Assembly: GCA_022829145.1 (NCBI GenBank)
Contig: CM040747.1
Span: forward strand, 38,952,052-39,016,051
Direction of reading: 5' to 3'
Length of the DNA stretch: 64,000 nt
Source of the DNA: Albula goreensis
Taxonomy: Eukaryota; Chordata; Actinopteri; Albuliformes; Albulidae
Shown here: one piece after another, positions 45,847-56,934 of the stretch
Numbering within the stretch: position 1 is the stretch's first letter
Layout of the letters: each line of letters opens with the position of its first letter
Translations under genes and position numbers: made by a program
Notes under the pieces: model-generated
Seen by the model: the letters and a program-made list of their open reading frames with translations, nothing else
Database searches by the model: none
What the model was told of the DNA's origin: nothing

Positions 45847-46480
45847 CTATAAGGCACTGGTTTCCTGCAACGCGGGTTGCCAGAGTGAGTCATAATAGAA
45901 TGCATACACAAATCCTGAGCACTGTAACAAAACCTTTGCATTAAACGTTTCTTCAGGGAACACGAGTTCTATAGACAATGGGGCGTGATTGGATGGCATG
46001 TCAGTGTTTTGGTTCACTTCAAAGCTTTTAACACAATTAATATAACAAGCAAAGATTAGACAGTAATCCACTACAGAAATCAATTTTTTTTTCTTGCGAT
46101 AGGTTAGGGAACTAGGGAAGGAGTAAAAACGCTGTGTTGAAGTTGTTCACAATCAATAGATTATTGCAAACCTGAATAATACTCTTTCCACTGGTGTTTA
46201 CTGTTTCATCAACAGGCTTGTAGTGCATGTTATTGCTACCTTCAAGCAGCTCATTCACCTTATCTCCACACCTAGTGTTCATGAGACCAACTACCACATA
46301 GCCAAAGGTGTTGTTCTGGGTTCTGGCCTGGATCTCAGAAAAACGTACATTGAGAAAAAAGGGGAATCAGATGGCGGTATATAGGCTCTGCTAATCATTA
46401 TACCGGGACGCTCTGCAGTCCAAACCAAATTTGCTCTTGAGCTGATGGACCAATTATCGTGACATCATTGTAAATATCAT
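45847..46480 (-). pseudogene. Left-arm LINE: endonuclease fragment
   Basis: Frames hold HMNTRCGDKVNELLEG-like and NHAPLSIELVFP segments, matching the GDxN and SDHAPL blocks of AP-type LINE endonucleases; here the SDH serine reads as asparagine. Stops and a shift near 46100 break the frame. It corresponds to 56935-57586. Confidence 0.78.
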
Positions 46481-46612
46481 GTCTAAACAGAGCAGCACTG
46501 TACATTGGCTACCAAATGAGTCTATGGGTCACATGAAATCTCTGTCAGACCACTATGTCATGGTCCCTCAGCCACATATCACATTCATATTTCCCAGTTT
46601 ATATGCAGCCCG

Positions 46613-47473
46613 TTAACATCCAGAACCCAAGTCATATATGTTTGACCCCAGTAGCTGAAAAGGGGACACAAACTTACAGACCACCTCCCCATCTTTAGTT
46701 ACAGCGAGCTTCCTGTAATCCACTCTGATTGTGCACCCAACATATGCAGGAGCTGCACTCTCAGTTTTTGCATAGTCACACAGCCTCTTCCATTCCCTAC
46801 GAATGACGGGATGTAGATCTTTCATTTTGTAAACTTTTTTACGGTCTTCTTTAGTGGAGTCCTTCAACTTTCTGGCATTATCCAACACAGTCTTTGCCTC
46901 TGTTATAGTTATCACCAACAATGGGTGGGGTGGTGAATTTTCATCCCCTGGGGTTCCCAAGCCTCATAATTTTAGCAGGCACAACACCAGGGCACTGAAT
47001 CTCCATGAATATGGCTTCCTCTTCCCAACATTTCTCTCCTTTTTTACTCTGCCACTTCCATAAATATAAGGTTTTTCTCTCTCTGTCTTTTTTTTTCCAG
47101 ATTTCACGTGCACGTTGCTGTTGGGCTACGGCTGTCTTCACCTTGCTATACTGCTCATAACAGTCACCATTTGGGGTCTTATGCTCTTACTTACTGCACT
47201 TGCTTCAGAAAGTTTTTGCTTGAAGACTTCATTCTGAGCTTGAGATCTTGGACTTCCTTGCCAAGAATATCTTGTCTTAAATTAAGCTCTTGTATCTCCA
47301 GTAAGGCCTGCTTCAGCATTGCAACGCATTCCTTCTCTGTCTTGGTGGATGTTCAGCAAATCCAAGACTTGAGTCTGACTTTTTTCCATATATGGGGAAT
47401 ATCGGCACTTGTCAATCGTTCTTCTCCTGTTGACATCTTGCTTGTTCATAGGAATCAACAAACAAAAAAATGA
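46613..47473 (-). pseudogene. Left-arm LINE: ORF1-like region
   Basis: Frames correspond to 51880-52684 of the right arm: a coiled-coil stretch (QALLEIQELNLRQDILGKEV in the right arm) and a part ending VGCTIRVDYRKLAVTKDGEV. The function is RNA binding by analogy with LINE ORF1. It is broken by several shifts. Confidence 0.65.
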
Positions 47474-47669
47474 CACTTCCTCCAAAAACAATATAAAAGC
47501 GCTAATCTTCCAAAAATGACCAAAAGTGATGAAAAATATCAAGAAAAATGTTGTATAACATCGATTTATCACAGGATGGCAATCTTTAACATAAATATAT
47601 GATGGATTAAAGGACTGGCTCTGAGGAAAATGTGGAAATCTTAGAACACCCACACATCGTACATGTGGC

Positions 47670-47671
<2 letters not shown>

Positions 47672-47702
<31 letters not shown>
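47672..47702. repeat. CA microsatellite at the LINE 5' end
   Basis: A CA run. The inverted arm has an imperfect TG run at 51603-51632 in the mirrored place. Confidence 0.9.
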
Positions 47703-47708
<6 letters not shown>

Positions 47709-48179
47709 TCATCATAGAATTCACAGAATAACGTTTGCTAAAATAATTCACCCATGCGAACATTTTTTCCCTTGCTGCCTGTGATTGTTCTGGAAACTTC
47801 AGTGCTAAATTTAGCTTTAAGGGACCCTCTCTTCATGATTGACATCGTGTATGCCCAACCACTGGCAAAGTATTCTTCAAAACAGTTTCTGTTTCAAATC
47901 ACCAACCTATTTTTGTCAGTTTGAATTGAAAGACTAAACTGACCATAGATGCTTTGACAAGCTGTGAAGAAACACTTGTCGTTTTGTCAAGGGCTGATTT
48001 TTCTTCTGATTTTCTTAAATTCAGCAAACTGCTTTTGCTAGCAGAGTCACCTAAATTGATAATGTGTACTGGTGACATAAAAGTGAATTATGTCCGTTAG
48101 CAGTATTTTATGTTTTCTTCCAGATGCATCCAGAAGTCTATGAGTAGTTTGAATATTCACATTCAAAGCACAGAAACTT

Positions 48180-48330
48180 CCGTTTATAAAGCTGGATGTT
48201 TATTGGAGCAATTTGGGTCACATGCCTTGCTTAAGGGTACAACAGCAGTGCCTACCTGAGAATCAAACCCTGTATCACTAAGTTTGACCTGCTGCAACAT
48301 AACCATTACACTACACTACTGACATATGTT
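48180..48330 (-). mobile_element. tRNA-derived SINE (V-SINE-like), left-arm copy
   Basis: On the minus strand it reads GTGTAATGGTTATG, GGGTTTGATTCTC (box-B-like), TGTACCCTTAAGCAAGGCAT and an ATTGCTCCAATAAA tail, typical of fish tRNA-derived SINEs with the conserved central domain. It ends where the inverted duplication ends. Confidence 0.75.
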
Positions 48331-48423
48331 TGTCAGATTAAATAACATGTTTAATTGATGCATTTCAGGGTTGCAAATGAGACACAAGACTATGAAATAT
48401 ATACTGAGCTGTACCATTTGCAG

Positions 48424-48605
48424 GCAGCATGGTGGCTCAGTGGTTAGCACTGTGGCCTCACAGTTTCAGTGGGCAGGCACAATGGGCAGCAGTCCCTGTG
48501 TTGAGCTTGCATGTGTTTGCCTGGGTTTTGGAAGTGCTCATCTGTCCAGGGTGTCTCCCTGCCCCTTGCCCAATTCATGCTGGGATAAGCTCCATCACCA
48601 GCCCC
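48424..48605 (+). mobile_element. tRNA-derived SINE, degenerate (mermaid/DANA-like head)
   Basis: The head GGTGGCTCAGTGGTTAGCAC contains an A-box-like TGGCTCAGTGG. The tail GTCCAGGGTGTCTCCCTGCC, then GCTGGGATAAGCTCCA, is the common end of such fish repeats. The box B region is not recognisable. Confidence 0.7.
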
Positions 48606-48671
48606 AATTTTTCTGGTTAGTTTTTTGGGGTTATCTTAAATTACAGATTGAAGAACAAATGCCTTTAATTC

Positions 48672-48900
48672 CTAGGTTTTCCAGTTCTGTTCAGGTGCAC
48701 ATTGATTTGACAGTGGTGGTAAAAGGGGTCTGTGGTCTGACAGTGAATGCACTAATGTCGGAGGGTCCATATCAGTGATGGCATAGTCGACTACACTAGC
48801 CCTAAGAGCTGAGCAGTAAGTGAAGCTCCCTAAAGAGTCCCCTCTGATCCTGCCATTAAGCATGTACAGGCCTAAAGGCTCCACAGAGACACACTAACTC
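48672..48900 (-). mobile_element. Non-LTR retrotransposon endonuclease fragment
   Basis: The frame reads MLNGRIRGDSLGSFTYCSAL, then SVVDYAITDMDP and LSDHRPL. The GDSLG...VDY...SDH pattern belongs to the end of a LINE AP-type endonuclease. It is an isolated fragment. Confidence 0.7.
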
Positions 48901-48959
48901 CCTACTGTTTTTGTTCACAGCACAGTCAGGGCTGTTTCTCTGTGGTACAGTTGGTGTTA

Positions 48960-49740
48960 GGTTCAGGGGGTTGTGTGTGATATTCATGTCTTACATCAAA
49001 AAAATTACATACACACACCTTTAACATTTATAATATAATTTTATTGTAATAAAATAAAACATGATTACACAATAGTTCTTCAAATGAACCTGCTAAAAAG
49101 CCATATTGTTATATACAGGATTGAACTTGTACTGAGGTAAACTGGAGACATCTGAAACTGTGTCTCTCTTCAACCTCTACTCCTACCTACTGTATCTATG
49201 TACAAATCTGTGTGTGTTTCCACAGGCACATATGTTTAAAAAATATATAAAATACTGTTTGTGTGTGAGCTATGAAACAGAATTTGGTTGAGTGTATATT
49301 TACGTCAGCGTGTGTGCATGTTATGTGTGCATGTGTACATTTGTGTTTGTGAGTGAACATGCATTTTTTGTGTGTGTGTGTGTGTCTATGTATGTATGTA
49401 TAGGTGAGTGTGTGTAAGAGAGTGTATGTGTGTGTGTTTATGTGTGGGTGGAAGTGTCAACTGCAAACACAGTCTCTTTTTACTGTGTTTGCAGTTGTAT
49501 CAGTGTGTTTGTCTGTAGCAGTTCCGATGCAAGTGTGTTGATAAATCTGAGACTATGAGTATGAGTGTGTGTGCATGTATTTTACAGTGTTTGGAGTGTG
49601 TGTGTAATATGTGAGTATGTGTGTTTGTGTGTTTTTATGTGATGTGTGCTGGATTTGGGTCACAGGGATGTTTTTGTGTGGTGAGTGTGTGAAGCTGGGA
49701 CACTGGGATATGTGTGTGTGTGTGTGTGTGTGTGTCTCTA
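48960..49740. repeat. GT-rich low-complexity stretch
   Basis: Scattered TG runs (for example 49370-49384 and 49707-49735) in otherwise unremarkable DNA on the 3' side of the B30.2 exon. It may include the 3' UTR of that gene. Confidence 0.7.
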
Positions 49741-49895
49741 CTCCAGTTGGCATAGGGACACTGAGGTGTTATACCCATACACTCTAAACCCAGCACAGAG
49801 GGGTGTGTGTGTGTGTGTGTGTCTCTACTCCAGTTGGCACAGGGATACTGAGGTGTTATACCCATACACTCTAAACCCAGCACAGAGGGGTGTGT
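49740..49895. repeat. About 90-bp tandem duplication of the B30.2 3' end
   Basis: The segment from CTACTCCAGTTGGCA to CCCAGCACAGAGGGGTGTG occurs twice in tandem, each with a GT run. The upstream copy on the transcript holds the stop codon in use; the second copy lies in the 3' UTR. Confidence 0.9.
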
Positions 49896-50428
49896 GTTCA
49901 GTGAAGTTGGTGTGGAATCTGTGCAGGAGGGTCAGTGTGTCAGAGTCAGAGACGCCGTAGAAGGACAGAGTGCCGGCCGGACGGTCCACACACACTCCTA
50001 CTCTGTACACACACACTCCTTCACCATCATCATCATCACACACTCCTACTCTGCGGTAGGGGAAGGGGGGGGCAGGTATGTGTGTTTGATTCTTATTGTG
50101 ACAGACAGAGTATCTGTGTTTAGAGCAGGACAGACTCCAGGAGTTTTTATTCCATCCAAACCACAGTCATCACCCCGTCCTTTCCTGCTGATTCCTTTAT
50201 ATGTCACTGCTATATGAACCCCTCCCCACTCAGACACACTCCACTCAGCCTCCCAGTAACAGCGTCCAGACAGACTCTCTCTGCACAAAACCTGGGGCCT
50301 CCGGTCAAATCTCTCTGGATGATCAGGATATGGCTGCTCTCTCTCTGTGTATGTCACCTTCCTGTTCCCCTCAGACAGAGACAGCTCTCTGTGCGCTGTG
50401 TTTGGATCCAGTGTGAGCTGACAGCCAT
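49825..50428 (-). pseudogene. B30.2 (PRY-SPRY) terminal exon with one frameshift
   Basis: The acceptor is GGTCTGCAG before 50428. The PRY part reads DGCQLTLDPNTAHRELSLSE, then NRKVTYTEREQPYPDHPERF. The SPRY part reads LSGRCYWEAEWS and VHIAVTYKGISRKG. A base missing near 50142 shifts the frame; the next frame continues the domain (RPAGTLSFYGVSDSDTLTLL, FTEHTPLCAGFRVYGY) to a stop at 49825. An in-frame insertion with four aspartates and a second RVGVCV copy lies in the shifted part. B30.2 ends many fish NLRC3-like and TRIM proteins and binds ligands. It is either a pseudogene or carries a sequencing error; its other exons lie across the gap. Confidence 0.85.
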
Positions 50429-50467
50429 CTGCAGACCAGAGACATTAATGAGATTAATTATCATTGT

Positions 50468-50967
50468 NNNNNNNNNNNNNNNNNNNNNNNNNNNNNNNNN
50501 NNNNNNNNNNNNNNNNNNNNNNNNNNNNNNNNNNNNNNNNNNNNNNNNNNNNNNNNNNNNNNNNNNNNNNNNNNNNNNNNNNNNNNNNNNNNNNNNNNNN
50601 NNNNNNNNNNNNNNNNNNNNNNNNNNNNNNNNNNNNNNNNNNNNNNNNNNNNNNNNNNNNNNNNNNNNNNNNNNNNNNNNNNNNNNNNNNNNNNNNNNNN
50701 NNNNNNNNNNNNNNNNNNNNNNNNNNNNNNNNNNNNNNNNNNNNNNNNNNNNNNNNNNNNNNNNNNNNNNNNNNNNNNNNNNNNNNNNNNNNNNNNNNNN
50801 NNNNNNNNNNNNNNNNNNNNNNNNNNNNNNNNNNNNNNNNNNNNNNNNNNNNNNNNNNNNNNNNNNNNNNNNNNNNNNNNNNNNNNNNNNNNNNNNNNNN
50901 NNNNNNNNNNNNNNNNNNNNNNNNNNNNNNNNNNNNNNNNNNNNNNNNNNNNNNNNNNNNNNNNNNN
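50468..50967. other. Assembly gap (500 N)
   Basis: It lies between the B30.2 exon and the right arm of the inverted duplication, so the inner end of the right arm and the centre of the palindrome are not fully known. Confidence 0.99.
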
Positions 50968-50970
50968 GTT

Positions 50971-51115
50971 AGTAGTGTAGTGTAATGGTTATGTTGCAGC
51001 AGGTCAAACTTAGTGATCCAGGGTTTGATTCTCAGGTAGGCACTGCTGTTGTACCCTTAAGCAAGGCATGTGACCCAGATTGCTCCAATAAACATCCAGC
51101 TTTATAAACGGAAGT
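50971..51115 (+). mobile_element. tRNA-derived SINE (V-SINE-like), right-arm copy
   Basis: The plus-strand mirror of 48180-48330: GTGTAATGGTTATG, GGGTTTGATTCTC, then a CTTAAGCAAGGCAT core. The gap lies three bases before it. Confidence 0.75.
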
Positions 51116-51639
51116 TTCTGTGCTTTGAATGTGAATATTCAAACTACTCATAGACTTCTGGATGCATCTGGAAGAAAACATAAAATACTGCTAACGGACA
51201 TAATTCACTTTATGTCACCAGTACACATTATCAATTTAGGTGACTCTGCTAGCAAAAGCAGTTTTGCTGAATTTAAGAAAATCAGAAGAAAAATCAGCCC
51301 TTGACAAAACGACAAGTGTTTCTTCACAGCTTGTCAAAGCATCTATGGTCAGTTTAGTCTTTCAATTCAAACTGACAAAAAATAGGTTGGTGATTTGAAA
51401 CAGAGTCGACACTGTTTTGAAGAATACTTTGCCAGTGGTTGGGCATACACGATGTCAATCATGAAGAGAGGGTCACCTCCCTTAAAGCGCTAAATTTAGC
51501 ACTGAAGTTTCCAGAACAATCACAGGCAGCAAGGGAAAAAATGTAACGCATGGGTGAATTATTTTAGCAAACGTTATTCTGTGAATTCTATGATGAAAAA
51601 CTGTGTGTATGCGTGTGTGTGTGTGTGTGTATAGCATGC

Positions 51640-52837
51640 CACATGTACGATGTGTGGGTGTTCTAAGATTTCACATTTTCCTCAGAGCCAGTCCTTTAAT
51701 CCATCATATATCTATGTTAAAGATTGCCATCCTGTGATAAATCGATGTTGTACAACATTTTTTCTTGATATTTTTCATCACTTTTGGTCATTTTTGGAAG
51801 ATTAGCGCTTTTATATTGTTTTTCGAGGAAGTGTCATTTTTTTGTTTGTTGATTCCTATGAACAAGCAAGATGTCAACAGGAGAAGAACGATTGACAAGT
51901 GCCGATATTCCCCATATATGGAAAAAAGTCAGACTCAAGTCTTGGATTTGCTGAACATCCACCAAGACAGAGAAGGGAATGCGTTGCAATGCTGAAGCAG
52001 GCCTTACTGGAGATACAAGAGCTTAATTTAAGACAAGATATTCTTGGCAAGGAAGTCCAAGATCTCAAAGCTCAGAATGAAGTCTTCAAGCAACAACTTT
52101 CTGAAGCAAGTGCAGTAAGTAAGAGCAAAAGACCCCAAATGGTGACTGTTATGAGCAGTATAGCAAGGTGAAGACAGCCGTAGCCCAACAGTAACGTGCA
52201 CGTGAAAATCTGACAGAGAGAGAAAAACCTTATATTTATGGAAGTGGCAGAGTAAAAAAGGAGAGAAATGTTGGGAAGAGGAAGCCATATTCATGGAGAT
52301 TCAGTGCCCTGGTGTTGTGCCTGCTAAAATTATGAGGCTTGGGAACCCAAGGGATGAAAATTCACCACCCCACCCGTTGTTGGTGATTACTATAACAGAG
52401 GCAAAGACTGTGTTGGATAATGCCAGAACGTTGAAGGACTCACTAAAGAAGACCGTAAAAAAGTTTACAAAATGAAAGATCTACATCCCGTCATTCGTAG
52501 GGAATGGAAGAGGCTTCGTGACTATGCAAAAACTGAGAGTGCAGCTCCTGCATATGTTGGGTGCACAATCAGAGTGGATTACAGGAAGCTCGCTGTAACT
52601 AAAGATGGGGAGGTGGTCTGTAAGTTTGTGTCACCTTTTCAGATACTGGGGCCAAACATATACGGCTTGGGTTCTGGATGTTAACGGGCTGCATAATAAA
52701 CTGGGAAATATGAATGTGACATGGTGGCTGAGGGACCATGACATAGTGGTGCTGACAGAGATTAAAAGAGCCCACACCCCTAGACTCATACCTGTGGTAG
52801 CCAATAACCAGTACAGTCAGAGAGGGGGTGTCACAAG
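51640..52837 (+). mobile_element. Right-arm LINE, first part (ORF1 region and start of endonuclease)
   Basis: Frames at 51899-52171 give a coiled-coil ORF1-like stretch (LLEIQELNLRQDILGKEVQD). Frames at 52293-52684 continue ORF1 (VPAKIMRLGNPRDENSPP, then AYVGCTIRVDYRKLAV). From 52672 the endonuclease begins (DVNGLHNKLGNMN, then DIVVLTEIKR). The element is cut at about 52838 by another LINE and resumes at 56935. Several frameshifts are present. Confidence 0.8.
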
Positions 52838-53061
52838 GTAGCAACCAAACAAATGTCAATATAAGACAACACAATACACATAACATATAAAACATCAGGC
52901 TTTTAAAATCACGAGAGAAAAATTTGGGTACAGTAGCTTCACAGAAAGCAATTACATGATTCAGTTACAGTGTTTTGTATAATGCATTTAAAGTTAGCCA
53001 TAGGTATGAAACAGTGTAATTTGAGCTCCTTTTGTAAATTGTTCCATGACCAAGGTGCATA

Positions 53062-54475
53062 TTAACTAAAGCCAACTTGTCCAAGAGCTGAAAAAGCCCT
53101 AGGAACATTAAAACACAGCCAATTTGCTGATTGCAGATGATAGCTCCTCGTGCTCCAGCAAAGGAGAGCACTGAGATAACCAGGGAGTTTGCCTAAAATT
53201 GCTTTGTAAATAACAACATACCAGTGTCTCTGCTTGCGAATGGATAACGATGTCCAACCCACCAATTTATATAAAATGCAATGGTGAGTGAGAGACTTTT
53301 GACCAGTAATAAAACGCAAAGATGCATGGTAAACTGAATCAAGTTTCCCCAAGGTAGAGGAAGCTGCATGCATGTACAATATGTCACCATAGTCTAGCAC
53401 TGACAGGAAAGTAGCTTCAACAAGTTTCTTCTTGGCATTAAAAGTAAAACATGATTTATTCCTAAAATAGAAACCAAGCTTCACTTTAAGTTTCTTTATT
53501 AGGCTTGAAATATGCGTGCTGTATGAAAGCTTGTCATCAATCCAAATGCCCAGGTACTTATAAGAATGCACCCTTTCAATGGCATTTCCATCACATGTGT
53601 GAATGCTGAAATTTTCAGCTAACTGAGAATGAGCATTTGAAAAAGCCATGAACTTTGTTTTTTCAGAATTTAAAACCAATTTCAAACTAAGCAGAGCTGA
53701 CTGTAAAGAATGGAAAGCTATTTGAAGCTCCTTTACAGCCTGGGACAAGGAGATTGCATGTGTATAAATGACAGTATCATCTGCGTATAAATGGAATTTT
53801 GCCTGGAGACCTTTGCCTAGATCATTTATAAAAATTGAGAACAGAACTGGTCCTAAGATGGAACCTTGGGGAACACCTTTACTAATCTCTAGAACCCGAG
53901 ACTTGTGGCCATCTGCACAGACACACTGAGTTCTGCCAGCAAGATAATTTGTGAACCACTCTGTGGTCTTAGGACTAAACCCAATACCTCTGAGTCTGTT
54001 TAGCAATAATTCATGGTCAACTGAGTCAAATGCCTTGGATAAATCAACAAATAAGGCAGCACAATGCTGTTTTTTATCAAGAGCATTTATGATGTCATTT
54101 GTTACTGCCATAGAAGCTGTGATGGTGCGGTGGCCAGATCTAAAACCCGACTGATATGGGTTCAAGATGTTGTTTTTAAGTAAAAATTGCTTTAACTGCT
54201 GATTTACCAAGGATACTAGGATTTTTGCCAGAACTGAAAGTTTTGAAATAGGACGATAATTATTTAACTCAAATGAATCTCCTCCTTTAAACAAGGGTAG
54301 AACATAGGCAGATTTCCAGATTTTAGGAATGCAGTTGGAAGAAAGACTTAAGTTGAACACATGGGCAATGGGCTCAGCTATCAGTTCAGCTGCTACCTTT
54401 AAAAGATACGGATACAGATTGTCAGGACCTTCAGTTTTTGTAGGATCTATGCTTTTTAGTGCTTTACACACTTCA
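53062..54475 (-). pseudogene. L2/CR1-type LINE: reverse transcriptase
   Basis: A 469-codon open frame holds the full RT palm: EGPDNLYPYLLK, NYRPISKLSVLAKILVSLVN, QSGFRSGHRT, ALFVDLSKAFDSVDHELLL, GVPQGSILGPVLFSIFINDL and the catalytic LYADDTVIY. The sequence after it (KYLGIWIDDKL, then the LDYGDILYM block) is the usual LINE thumb and C-terminal region. A stop just before a YAPWSWNNLQ-like tail truncates it by a few dozen residues. It follows the endonuclease frames after a shift near 54475. Confidence 0.92.
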
Positions 54476-55376
54476 GCAACTGATATACTGTAGGCTTAAT
54501 ATCAAATGCATCAATATTAGTATTAGCCACTGCAGAGACAGTAGTTGGATGAGTGGGATTAAGATAAGTGTTGTCAAATACAGACCCTGCACTGACAAAG
54601 TGGACATTAAACTGGTTGACCATAACTGTTTTTTCCTGTATTTCATTAGAGTCAACCACAATGCGTTCTGGAAGGCTTGCAGTAGTGCCTGATAAAGAGT
54701 TTATTACCTTCCAGAATTTATAGGGATTACTTAAATTCTGTGTAATTGAGTTCAGGTAGAACTCTGATTTGGATTTACTAATCAATGAAGTGCATTTGTT
54801 TCTGAGGGCTCTAAATGAATTCCAGTCAGCAGATGACTTAGAAATAAAGCTTTGGCTCAAGCTAGATTTTCATTGTCGAATTAGCTCTGATAAATTGTCT
54901 GAAAACCAGGGATTGTCCCTACCACTGATCCTGAATTTCGTAATGGGAACGTGTTTGTTAGTAATTGACAGAAAAATTGACTGAAAATATTCCCAAGCCA
55001 TGTCAACATCCGGGATCAGGGTAATTCTGTTTAGATCACTGAAAAGCAGATCATGCAAAAAAGCTTGCTCTGTGAAATGTTTAAAATGTCTTTTAAAAAT
55101 AAAACGTGGTTTCCGTTTTGCGACCTTTGTGTCCCGAACACATGCAATTGCACAGTGGTCACTGACGTCATTGCAAAAGATGCCGGTCGAAGTATATTTA
55201 TGAGGTGTATTAACTAAAATTAAATCTAATAATGTTGATTTACGTAACTCTTTGTGATGTGGCCTTGTTGGTGCGTCAATAAGTTGAACAACAGACACAC
55301 AGTTCTTTAAAACAATCTGACGTACAGGTAAGCCAGTCCCAATTAAGATCACCCATGAGGATGAACTCTGAGTCAT
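54456..55376 (-). pseudogene. L2/CR1-type LINE: end of endonuclease and spacer region
   Basis: The frame at 55376-54870 has VVQLIDAPTRPHHKELRKST, LLDLILVNTP and SDHCAIACVR, the final blocks of the endonuclease. A TGA near 54865 separates it from the next frame (ADWNSFRALRNKCTSLISKS, then FWKVINSLSG), the spacer before the RT. Both are in one ORF in related elements. Confidence 0.88.
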
Positions 55377-56386
55377 TTAATCTATGCAGAATATCAGAGA
55401 GAAGAAAGAACATCTTTGGAAGCAGATGGAGGTCTATAGCAACCAACGACCGTGATATCAGAAACCTTCGATACATTCAATTTAACGGCGATAAACTCAA
55501 ATTTCTTGGCTTTAGTAACAGAGAAGGTGACAGAACTACTAATATTAGATCGAACATAAATTGCAGCCCCGCCTCCTTTCCCAACACGATCAGTTCTATA
55601 GACTTTGTAACCATCAATATGTATTAAGTCATCAGGTATTGAATTCTTAAGCCAAGTTTCCGATAAAACCATGACGTCAGCATTTGTCGTGTTCGTCCAA
55701 ATCTTAATCTCATCCATTTTTGGGACAAGACTTCTTACATTAAGATGAATAAAACCAAGTCCATTTCTATATTTGAAATCTAGGGGAGTAGGTAAACATT
55801 GTAGGGAGACTTCAGGCCCAGGATTGGGCTGATCATTTCCAGACATCATCAATAACAGCATCACAACGCAACGCAATTTCATTTTCCCAACATTAACTGA
55901 ATCTGCTTTTCTATCAGTGGGTGAAAAAGAGAAAGAGTCCTCCGAAGCGATGAAATAGTCATTGAAAAGCATTAGATTCTGGAGATGCATAATGTTCACT
56001 TGTATTTGGTATTTGTAAAACAGCAGTTCATAACGTAGACTGATTAGTTGGTGTGATGACTCAAAAACCCTTGTCGGGGAAGACAGATTTCGGGAGGGTG
56101 ACAAAATAAATTCACTCACCCGACGTTGTCCATTTAGTCCAAACTCTCCTGGGTTAAAATGCATAAGCAGCAAGCATAAAAACAAATACATGATGAGTAA
56201 TGAAGTTAAAAGCAAGGTAAAACAGGTAGCAGCATTAACGTGGTTCACGTAGCCGTAACAAATATGTGGTTGGCCAAAAGTAAGTAATTGCCGGTTTGAT
56301 GCTCCAAAACAGTGGAAAATATCCTTTAGGAATAGGCTATACCAGAATCGTAAATCTGGCAACCCAATATCCCCCGCTCTTCCCAA
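55276..56386 (-). pseudogene. L2/CR1-type LINE: endonuclease N-terminal part
   Basis: The frame contains LGFIHLNVRSLVPKMDEIKI, DVMVLSETWLK, DGYKVYRTDRVGKGGGAAIY and a VVGCYRPPSASKDVL block, all AP-endonuclease motifs. The following GDLNWDW block lies in another frame at 55476-55276, so there is a frameshift near 55394. The first 100 or so residues (MGRAGDIGLPDLRFWYSLFL...) are not typical of the endonuclease and their role is unclear. Confidence 0.88.
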
Positions 56387-56934
56387 ACAAATGACTCTCC
56401 TCGGCCTAGAGGGGAGACAGGTCCGATGCAGGCAATTAAACTGACTTCACCATTCTCAGAGAGACTCATTCAGTACGCTGCTAGGTTCCCCATATCTAAT
56501 TTCCACAGATGAGGGCGAGGGACTGAAGACATGCAAATATATAAGAGGATAATTTATCGGAGGAAAGACGTCCACAGATAAATAAATAAATCCAATGCGA
56601 CAATCTGGCAACCACTGGACCCCGCACTCGGATTGATGCACTGCCCCGTTTTGGTGTATTCCAGCAGGTGAATCCAGGTAAACTTCAGGGAAAGCAAAGA
56701 GGGCCCAGGTCTAGGCCTAGACCACAGTTGATTCAAGTATCAATCCCAGTATGGAGACAGTAAAATAGTTTTTCATTAGTAAAAAGCTTTTGGATCCAGA
56801 ATTATCAGTTTAAAGAGAAACTGTTTCCAGGTGGAATAGCACATCCACAGCAAAAAACTATTTAAAACAAAACATAAAAGACTCCAAGCTGAGGGACAGA
56901 CACACATACAACAGACTGCCTGGCTGCCATCTTG

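Larger units (their letters stand above)
43440..47670 (-). mobile_element. Decayed non-LTR retrotransposon, left-arm copy
   Basis: Minus-strand frames in order encode an ORF1-like coiled-coil protein, an AP-type endonuclease, a reverse transcriptase and a C-terminal zinc-like region. All are interrupted. Clade is unsettled; the RT wording (GNGAGPDGVSPGVFKFLP, DCDDYRGISVINSA) recalls two-ORF LINEs with an AP endonuclease. The 3' end lies near 43.45 kb next to the V segment 3 flank. Confidence 0.85.
43134..48330. repeat. Left arm of a large inverted duplication
   Basis: It matches 50971-59910 in reverse orientation, apart from a LINE inserted in the right arm (about 52838-56934) and a roughly 370-bp stretch near 43455-43830 missing from the right arm. 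The far part (48.06-48.12 kb against 51.24-51.18 kb) differs by about one base in ninety. The part next to the V segments is more diverged. The arm carries the V 3' flank, a dead LINE and a SINE. Confidence 0.9.
52838..56934 (-). mobile_element. L2/CR1-type LINE, near full length, inserted in the right arm
   Basis: A minus-strand LINE of about 4.1 kb lies inside the right-arm copy of the older LINE; the left arm has the uninterrupted site at about 46.45-46.5 kb. On the minus strand it starts near CCAAGATGGCAGCCAGGCAG. It encodes an AP-type endonuclease and an RT, then a short 3' end. Stops and shifts break the ORF in several places, so it is inactive, but it is far better kept than its host LINE. 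Confidence 0.9.

Noticed and set aside
49553-49753. Histidine/threonine-repeat frames near 49.5-49.9 kb
   Set aside because: They translate the GT microsatellites beside the B30.2 exon.
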